From NCBI GenBank assembly GCA_021823085.1, contig JAKAPG010000121.1:1-5445 (forward strand): a stretch of 5,445 bases of DNA, written 5' to 3'. Origin of the DNA: Thermoplasmata archaeon (GTDB taxonomy: Archaea; Thermoplasmatota; Thermoplasmata; Lutacidiplasmatales; UBA184). The position numbers were made by a program, and so were the translations under genes. Below, one piece after another: positions 1 to 4,193 of the stretch. The notes beneath the pieces are model-generated. The model was not told the origin of the DNA and made no database searches. It worked only from the letters and a program-made list of their open reading frames with translations. Each line of letters begins with the position of its first letter. Positions within the stretch are counted from its first letter, which is position 1.

Positions 1-157
1 GGATAAGGGCTGAAAGCATCTAAGCCCGAAACCCCCTCGAAAAAGAGAGACCTATGAGGACATTCGTAGAAGACGAGCTTGATAGAGCCGGGGTGTACGC
101 GGAAAGCCTTCGGGCGATCCGTTCAGCCCGCGGCCACTAACGTCCGCAGCTACGTAA
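1..157 (+). rRNA. 23S ribosomal RNA, 3' end (partial)
   Basis: This is the last part of the large-subunit rRNA; the rest lies left of the window. It opens with the universally recognisable GCTGAAAGCATCTAAGC segment. It continues with GTAGAAGACGAGCTTGATAG and GGGGTGTACGCGG, and closes with GTTCAGCCCGCGGCCACTAA, which matches the archaeal form of the terminal domain VI helices rather than the bacterial form (bacteria usually have GGTACTAATA there). A small GCC-TTCG-GGC hairpin lies near 107-116. The exact 3' end cannot be read from sequence. By analogy with other 23S genes it should fall 10-20 nt after the ACTAACG at 136-142, so about 152-162. The short reading frames across this stretch are not genes. 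Confidence 0.95.
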
Positions 158-175
158 GCTGGCTGCATTCGGCAG
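146..175 (+). other. Overlapping small inverted repeats at the 23S 3' boundary
   Basis: Three mutually competing short hairpins can be drawn here. CAGCT (147-151) pairs with AGCTG (157-161). GCAGC (146-150) pairs with GCTGC (162-166). CTGC (163-166) pairs with GCAG (172-175) around an ATTCG loop. They straddle the expected end of 23S, where archaeal precursor RNA normally forms a processing stem with sequence from upstream of the gene. That partner is outside the window, so a role in maturation is inference only. Confidence 0.3.
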
Positions 176-203
176 TTACACAGAACGCGTGTGAAACCTA
201 TTC

Positions 204-229
204 CCCGGTGCGGCGAACGCGGCACCGGG
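204..229 (+). other. Strong GC-rich hairpin downstream of 23S
   Basis: CCCGGTGC (204-211) pairs perfectly with GCACCGGG (222-229). A single G-G mismatch (212 and 221) follows, then a short inner GC stem around the AA at 216-217. It lies about 50 nt past the end of 23S. No T-run follows, and the flank reads ACCCGAGCTTCC. It therefore lacks the T-rich tract typical of archaeal termination and could equally be a processing or stability element of the rRNA precursor. The rest of the spacer, 230-397, shows no RNA gene and no convincing TATA box. Confidence 0.45.
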
Positions 230-397
230 ACCCGAGCTTCCTTTCGTCATCGCCGGGCACACGCGCCGGGGATTGAGGGTCGCGTACGCCATTTGGGGGA
301 CCGCCTTCGGAGCGACGATGCCGAGCCTCGGTGCCTCGCGAACGCACTGGCCCGTGTGCGCCTGGATCCACCTACGCCTCCCCCGGGCCCCGGCGCC

Positions 398-402
398 GGT
401 GA
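398..402 (+). promoter_or_regulatory. Shine-Dalgarno site GGTGA deciding the start at 408
   Basis: GGTGA matches the complement of the archaeal 16S rRNA tail (AUCACCUCC) and sits 5 nt before ATG 408. This is the clearest ribosome binding site in the window. It argues against the longer reading frame that could begin at TTG 273, ATG 318 or GTG 354. Confidence 0.6.
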
Positions 403-407
403 CCTTG

Positions 408-704
408 ATGGGCGCCCCCCCTCCGCCGGATCCTCCCCTCGAGATCCTCGGGCGCAACCCGGTCCCGACCGATCCGCGCCGCAAGGTCTGGTCCTTCGAG
501 GAGGACCACGACGCATGGGTTCTGCGCCTCGTCTGGGACGAGGACGATCCGAGCCTCCTCGCCGCGGAACTGCGCGCGCCGCTCTACGGGCAGCGCCCGA
601 CTCACGAACAGCTCGTGGAGTTCTGGGCCGCCGTCAAGGCGAAGACGTCGCCGCTCGGACCTCTTCGGATCGAGGGCGCGGATCCGAGACTGTCGGGGGA
701 TTGA
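408..704 (+). CDS. Hypothetical acidic protein, 98 aa, family not recognised
   Basis: I do not recognise a family. The frame could open at TTG 273, but the N-terminal extension would be low-complexity and lack a ribosome site, whereas ATG 408 has GGTGA 5 nt upstream, so I chose 408. The protein starts with a proline-rich stretch (residues 4-10), then a compact part at about 25-80 with Trp residues (W28, W37, W43, W73) and acidic patches (EEDHD at 31-35, DEDD at 44-47). A probable helix follows at about 65-80. There is no signal peptide or membrane segment, so it should be cytoplasmic. Its TGA shares one base with the ATG of the chagasin homologue (TGATG), which implies co-transcription and translational coupling. 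The partner may therefore be a functional clue, but I assign no function. It could also be a lineage-specific small protein. Confidence 0.65.
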   Translation: MGAPPPPDPPLEILGRNPVPTDPRRKVWSFEEDHDAWVLRLVWDEDDPSLLAAELRAPLYGQRPTHEQLVEFWAAVKAKTSPLGPLRIEGADPRLSGD

Positions 705-1000
705 TGAGCTCGGGCGCGATCGAGCGCCTCGCGCTCAAGGTCGGGGAAGAGTTCTCCGTCTCCTTAAACGAGAACCGCACGACCGGTCACGCCTGGCGCC
801 TCGAGACCCCCGGGGCGATCCTCGAGACGGTCCGAGAGGAGCGCGAGCGCTCTCCGCGTCTCATGGGAGCCGGCGGGGTCGTGACCTTCCGCTTTCGAGC
901 GAAGGCTCCGGGGAAGGGACGCCTTGTGGCCCTGTACGAGCGACCGTGGGAGCGCGAGCCCGTCCGGCGGCGCATGTGGGACGTCGTGGTCGAAGCCTAG
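704..1000 (+). CDS. Chagasin-family (I42) cysteine protease inhibitor homologue
   Basis: This 98-aa protein carries the three inhibitory loops of the chagasin family (MEROPS I42). The first is the NPTTG-type loop, here NENRTTGHAW at residues 22-31. The second is the GxGG loop, here GAGG at 55-58, and the third is the RPW loop, here ERPWE at 79-83. In characterised members these loops enter the active-site cleft of papain-family cysteine proteases. Length matches a single bare inhibitor domain. The first loop has R where the usual motif has P. There is no signal peptide or lipobox, unlike many bacterial members, so it should act inside the cell on an endogenous protease; that is inference. ATG 704 overlaps the previous stop as TGATG, with a GGGGGAT stretch just before it as a weak ribosome site. 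The frame is open upstream to 191, but the coupled ATG is the sensible start. No papain-like protease is encoded in the window. Confidence 0.82.
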   Translation: MSSGAIERLALKVGEEFSVSLNENRTTGHAWRLETPGAILETVREERERSPRLMGAGGVVTFRFRAKAPGKGRLVALYERPWEREPVRRRMWDVVVEA

Positions 1001-1036
1001 CGCACAGGATTTACGCGGTTCGGCTCCTTGCCGGAC

Positions 1037-1798
1037 GTGCTCCGTGCGACGTTCCTGCACATCGAGGGAATCGGGCCCGCGCGGGAGGCGAGCCTGTGGC
1101 GCTTGGGCGTCCGCGATTGGTCGGACCTCCTCCTCGCCCCGGGCCTGGACGGCCAGCGGGCCCGCGTCACGGAGGCCGTCCGGGAGAGCGAGACCGCCCT
1201 CGCCTCGGCGGACGCCGCGTGGTTCGGTCACCGCCTACCCCGGGCGGAGCATTGGCGCCTCTACCCGGCGTTCGCGAAGACGACCGCGTATCTCGACATC
1301 GAGACGACAAGCTTGAGCCCGTACGAAGGCTACGTCACCGTCGTCACGGTCCACGCCGCGGACGGCACTCGATCGTTCGTCCGGGGGGAGGATCTCGAAG
1401 AGCTACCGGCGTACCTGCGACGCTATCAGGTCCTCGTGACGTTCAACGGGAGCCTCTTCGACGTCCCGTTCCTCCAGGTCCATTACCCGGGGATCGTGCC
1501 GCCGCCGGCGCATATCGACCTGCGGTTCCTCCTCTATCGGATCGGCCAGGCCGGTGGCCTCAAGCGGATCGAGGAGCGGCTGGGCATCGGGAGCCGTGCC
1601 GGCGTCGAAGGGGTCAAGGGCCTCGATGCCGTGCGCCTGTGGGAGGAGTACCGGCGCGGGAACCGCGCCTCGCTCGAACGGCTGGTCAACTACAACCGCG
1701 CGGACACGATCAATCTCGAGCCGTTACTTCGCCACGCGGTCCGCGAGCTCACGTCGCGCCTGCTTCCTCCCGTGCCGAAGGGAGTTCCCGCGCGCTGA
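1037..1798 (+). CDS. Helix-hairpin-helix plus RNase H-like DEDD exonuclease (YprB type)
   Basis: This is a predicted 3'-5' exonuclease of the RNase_H_2/YprB-like group, about 253 aa. An N-terminal segment (about residues 5-37) reads TFLHIEGIGPA and resembles a helix-hairpin-helix nucleic-acid-binding motif. The nuclease core follows, with DIE (D87, E89) as Exo I and TFNGSLFDVPFL (D142) as Exo II. Next come an HID (H159, D161) and YNRAD (Y219, D223) as Exo III, giving a DEDDy set with all acidic residues intact. Substrate is unknown for most of this family. I chose GTG 1037 because it gives an N-terminus (MLRATFLHI) like that of relatives; TTG 1028 is the alternative, and neither has a ribosome site. 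The gene lies 36 nt after the chagasin homologue on the same strand, so it may be co-transcribed. Its last 75 bp overlap the opposite-strand methyltransferase gene. In Bacillus yprB sits by the helicase gene yprA; no helicase gene is seen here. Confidence 0.85.
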   Translation: MLRATFLHIEGIGPAREASLWRLGVRDWSDLLLAPGLDGQRARVTEAVRESETALASADAAWFGHRLPRAEHWRLYPAFAKTTAYLDIETTSLSPYEGYVTVVTVHAADGTRSFVRGEDLEELPAYLRRYQVLVTFNGSLFDVPFLQVHYPGIVPPPAHIDLRFLLYRIGQAGGLKRIEERLGIGSRAGVEGVKGLDAVRLWEEYRRGNRASLERLVNYNRADTINLEPLLRHAVRELTSRLLPPVPKGVPAR

Positions 1799-2620
1799 TG
1801 GCGCGGGCATCTCGAGGACCTTCGTCGGCAGGGGGGCGGCCAAGACCCCGGCTTCGACCGGGGTCGCGCGCAAACGGGCGAGGGCCAGCTCGCAGTACTC
1901 CCGAGAGGAGTCGATCGAGAGGAAGTGGCGTCCGGTCTTCCTCGCGACGGCTGCGACCGTGCCCGTCCCGCCGAACATGTCGAGCACGACGTTTGTCCGA
2001 TAACTGTAGAACTTCACGAGGCGTCGGATGAGCTCGTCGGGGAAGGGCGCCGGATGCCCGCGCCGGTTCCGCTCGGGCGGGATGTGCCAGAACGCGTCCG
2101 AGAACGACTGGAACTCTTCGGCCGTGATGTCCGCCTTGGCCGGGTCTCCCTCCAGCTTCATCGGGCCCTTCGAGAAGACGAGGACGTACTCCCACGACGG
2201 GATCACGTGCGGGTTCGACGGGCTCCTCCAGCTTCCCCAGGCGGTCCGGCGGCCCATCGTCTGCTTGTACCAGAGGATCTCGGCGCGCAGGCCGAACCCG
2301 ACCTCTGTGACGTCCCGGGTGAGATCGTGATGGATCGGGCGGAAGTTCTTGATCGAGGTCGGAGCCACGTTCAACGCGAAGCGCCCTCCGGGGACCAGCG
2401 CGCGGTGGAGGGCGCGCCACACCCCCTTGAGCCAGCGTCGGTACGCCGCGTACGAGCGATCGTCCGAGTAGCCGGCGTACCGGATTCCGACGTTGTACGG
2501 TGGCGAGGTGATCGCGAGGTGGATCGAGTCGGGGGGGAGTCGACGCAGAGTGGTCCGGGCATCCCCATGGATGACCTGATCCACGAGCTCGACGGCGGAA
2601 GCGACGGCGGAAGCGCGCAC
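1724..2620 (-). CDS. Beta-class SPPY DNA methyltransferase (N4-C or N6-A), solitary
   Basis: This 298-aa enzyme should transfer a methyl group from S-adenosylmethionine to an exocyclic amino group in DNA. The catalytic motif IV, TSPPYN (38-43), comes first and the AdoMet-binding motif I, LDMFGGTGTV (213-222), comes late. With HPAPFPDELIRRLVKFYS (189-206) as motif X just before motif I, this is the beta-group order. SPPY is most common in N4-cytosine enzymes but occurs in N6-adenine ones too, so the base is not settled. Residues 129-151 (GSW, RSPSNP, EYVLVFSK) are typical of this family. The first start is GTG 2620, with an in-frame stop just upstream near 2645; GTG 2584 (VDQVIHGDA) is a plausible alternative and closer to the usual family start. 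Neither has a ribosome site. Residues 275-298 are a basic tail encoded opposite the exonuclease gene. No restriction endonuclease or specificity gene adjoins it, so it looks like an orphan methylase; the recognition site cannot be read from sequence. Confidence 0.9.
   Translation of the reverse strand: MRASAVASAVELVDQVIHGDARTTLRRLPPDSIHLAITSPPYNVGIRYAGYSDDRSYAAYRRWLKGVWRALHRALVPGGRFALNVAPTSIKNFRPIHHDLTRDVTEVGFGLRAEILWYKQTMGRRTAWGSWRSPSNPHVIPSWEYVLVFSKGPMKLEGDPAKADITAEEFQSFSDAFWHIPPERNRRGHPAPFPDELIRRLVKFYSYRTNVVLDMFGGTGTVAAVARKTGRHFLSIDSSREYCELALARLRATPVEAGVLAAPLPTKVLEMPAPSARGNSLRHGRKQARRELADRVAK
2590..2613 (-). repeat. Two perfect 12-bp tandem copies at the methylase N-terminus
   Basis: CGACGGCGGAAG is present at 2590-2601 and again at 2602-2613. 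Read on the minus strand it encodes ASAV twice (residues 3-10 from the GTG 2620 start). It is an in-frame duplication in a part of the protein ahead of the conserved core. It may be non-coding leader if translation really starts at GTG 2584. Confidence 0.8.
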
Positions 2621-2717
2621 GAGGGCGGATGGGCGGCTCCCGGCTTAGGTCTTTTCGCCGGAGATGCGGAGCTTCACGGACGCCCGAGTGCCGTAGTTTG
2701 ACGCGCGCGACGTAGAT

Positions 2718-2726
2718 GGTATAATC
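2718..2726 (+). promoter_or_regulatory. Probable archaeal TATA box for the pnt operon
   Basis: GGTATAATC is the only AT-rich run in the 134 bp divergent spacer (2621-2754) that resembles a TATA box. Its centre is about 32 bp before ATG 2755. With the usual distance of about 26 bp to the transcription start, the mRNA would begin about 6-8 nt before the ATG, nearly leaderless. That agrees with the lack of a clear Shine-Dalgarno site there. The TATAAT core also resembles a bacterial -10 box, but no -35 partner is evident. On the other strand only a weak AAAAGACCTAAG stretch (about 2645-2656) is seen ahead of the methylase. Confidence 0.55.
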
Positions 2727-2754
2727 TCGGCCGGTTCGTCCGCGGCGGGATATC

Positions 2755-3891
2755 ATGGGTATCTCGCTCGGGGTTCCCAAGGAAACCGCCGCCGGGGAAC
2801 GTCGGGTCGCGCTCGTTCCCGAGGTCGTGAGCCGCCTCGTCAAACAGGGCGTCACGGTCCGCGTCCAGTCGACCGCGGGCGACGCGGCCGGCTATCCCGA
2901 CACGGCCTACGCGGCCGCGGGCGCTACCGTCGTGCCCACCGCGGACGGCGCGTTCTCAAGCGAGGTCGTCCTGAAGGTGCAGGGGCCGAGCGTCCCAGAG
3001 GTCTCGTTGATTCCGAAGGGCTCGCTCGTCGTCGCGCAGATGAACGCGTCGCGCAACCTGCCCATGGTCCGGGCGCTGCGGAACGGCGGCCAGACCGCGT
3101 TCGCGCTCGAGCTTCTGCCGCGGATCACGCGCGCGCAGAGCATGGACGTGCTGAGCTCGCAGGCGACCGTCGCCGGCTACCGGGCCGCGCTGATCGGCGC
3201 CGAGCTCACCCCGAAGTTCTTTCCGATGCTCACCACCGCCGCCGGCACGATCCGACCGGCGAAGGTCCTCGTCCTCGGCGCCGGGGTCGCGGGCCTCATG
3301 GCGATCGCGACCGCGCACCGGCTCGGCGCGATCGTAGAGGCGTACGACGTGCGGCGCGCCGCCGGCGAGCAGGTCCGCAGTCTCGGGGCGAAGTTCCTGG
3401 AACTCGCGATCAATGCCGAGGGCCAGGGCGGCTACGCGCGCGAACTGACTCCCGAAGAGAAGGTCCAAGAGGCCGAGATGGTCGATCGGGCGGTCGCCGA
3501 GGCGGACGTCGTGATCACGACCGCGGCGATCCCGGGCCGCAAGGCCCCGGTCCTGGTGCGCGCGCCGACGGTCGAGAAGATGCGCCCCGGATCGGTGATC
3601 GTCGACCTCGCGGCCGAGACCGGGGGCAACTGCGAGCTGACGCGAGCCGGCGAGCAGGTCGTGGCGCACGGGGTCACGATTGCCGGGCCCCTGAACCTCC
3701 CGAGCGACCTCGCCTTCCATGCGAGCCTGATGTTCGCGAAGAACCTCCAGTCCTTCCTCGGCCTGCTTCTGACGTCGGAGGGCGGTCTTGTGACCGATCG
3801 TTCCGACGAGATCCTAGTGGCCAGCCTGCTCGTGAACGCGGGCGAGATCACCCACGCCCCGACGAAGGAGCTGGCGGAGAAGTCCCCATGA
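2755..3891 (+). CDS. pntAA: NAD(P) transhydrogenase subunit alpha 1 (NAD-binding dI)
   Basis: This 378-aa protein is the soluble, NAD(H)-binding dI component of Re/Si-specific, proton-translocating transhydrogenase. It docks on the membrane complex and passes hydride from NADH to NADP+ bound on PntB. It opens with the family signature GVPKET...GERRVALVPE (6-23). The RQD loop is intact: R123, Q128 and D131 in PRITRAQSMD keep the spacing of Arg127, Gln132 and Asp135 of the Rhodospirillum rubrum protein. The Rossmann fold follows, with VLVLGAGVAG (171-180) and acidic D198 in EAYDVR, consistent with NAD preference. RAAGEQVRSLGAKFLEL (201-217) is also typical. Length matches separate dI subunits (about 380 aa), not the long fused E. 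coli PntA. Alanine dehydrogenase shares this fold, but the following pntAB and pntB settle the identity. ATG 2755 follows a TATA box closely, and the gene ends in a 4-bp ATGA overlap with pntAB. Confidence 0.96.
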   Translation: MGISLGVPKETAAGERRVALVPEVVSRLVKQGVTVRVQSTAGDAAGYPDTAYAAAGATVVPTADGAFSSEVVLKVQGPSVPEVSLIPKGSLVVAQMNASRNLPMVRALRNGGQTAFALELLPRITRAQSMDVLSSQATVAGYRAALIGAELTPKFFPMLTTAAGTIRPAKVLVLGAGVAGLMAIATAHRLGAIVEAYDVRRAAGEQVRSLGAKFLELAINAEGQGGYARELTPEEKVQEAEMVDRAVAEADVVITTAAIPGRKAPVLVRAPTVEKMRPGSVIVDLAAETGGNCELTRAGEQVVAHGVTIAGPLNLPSDLAFHASLMFAKNLQSFLGLLLTSEGGLVTDRSDEILVASLLVNAGEITHAPTKELAEKSP

Positions 3892-4193
3892 CCGCCGATA
3901 TCTGGACCGCGTTGCTCATCGCGATCCTCACCGCCTTCGTCGGCTACGAGGTCATCAGCCGGGTCCCGACCCTCCTGCACACTCCGCTGATGTCGGGGTC
4001 GAACTTCATCCACGGGATCGTGCTCGTCGGCGCGATCGTCGCCCTTGGGTTCTCGACGAACAACGTCGAGCGCGGGATCGGGTTCGTGGCCGTCGTGATG
4101 GGGGCCATGAACGTCACCGGCGGCTACGCCGTGACGGTCCGCATCCTCGCGATGTTCGATCGGTCGAAGAAGAAGACGGGGGGCGCGCCGTGA
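3888..4193 (+). CDS. pntAB: NAD(P) transhydrogenase subunit alpha 2 (membrane)
   Basis: This 101-aa membrane protein is the small dII part of the transhydrogenase, equivalent to the C-terminal membrane portion of E. coli PntA. Three membrane helices can be seen at about 5-23, 38-55 and 63-87. The family signature RVPTLLHTPLMSGSNFIHG (25-43) is clear, and the end GGYAVTVRILAMFDRSKKK (78-96) matches the family's C-terminus before a short basic tail. His42 lies in the second helix here and is likely part of the proton path (see the pntB entry). The ATG overlaps the pntAA stop as ATGA, with GGAG at 3876-3879 as a ribosome site 8 nt upstream. Its TGA overlaps the pntB start as GTGA, so the three genes should be translationally coupled. 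Confidence 0.95.
   Translation: MTADIWTALLIAILTAFVGYEVISRVPTLLHTPLMSGSNFIHGIVLVGAIVALGFSTNNVERGIGFVAVVMGAMNVTGGYAVTVRILAMFDRSKKKTGGAP

Noticed and set aside
79..276. A 65-codon frame over the 23S 3' end.
   Set aside because: It lies in rRNA sequence and its adjoining spacer and has no protein-like features.
158..407. A 5S rRNA or tRNA gene in the spacer.
   Set aside because: I found no cloverleaf with a GGTTCGANTCC-type T-arm and no 5S-like conserved segments; only hairpins are present.
191..703. Extension of the chagasin homologue upstream to 191.
   Set aside because: The upstream translation is Arg/Pro low-complexity and runs over the rRNA-proximal hairpin; ATG 704 sits in a TGATG junction right before the inhibitor domain.
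1700..1850. A transcription terminator between the convergent exonuclease and methylase genes.
   Set aside because: The genes overlap and there is no T-rich tract or clear stem-loop on either strand there.
946..2031. A plus-strand open frame of 361 codons across the exonuclease and methylase genes.
   Set aside because: Its translation is Arg/Pro/Gly-rich low-complexity, and it crosses two genes whose catalytic motifs are read in other frames.
1037..2620. The exonuclease and methylase as a two-gene defence system.
   Set aside because: They are convergent, not co-directional, so they share no operon; no restriction, helicase or specificity component is present. The adjacency alone does not support a system.
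1925..2701. A plus-strand open frame of 258 codons opposite the methylase.
   Set aside because: It is the antisense shadow of the methylase, and its translation shows no family resemblance.
1749..2855. A minus-strand open frame of 368 codons overlapping the methylase in another frame.
   Set aside because: It is Arg/Pro-rich with no motifs, while the methylase frame carries the full TSPPYN and FGGTGT motif set.
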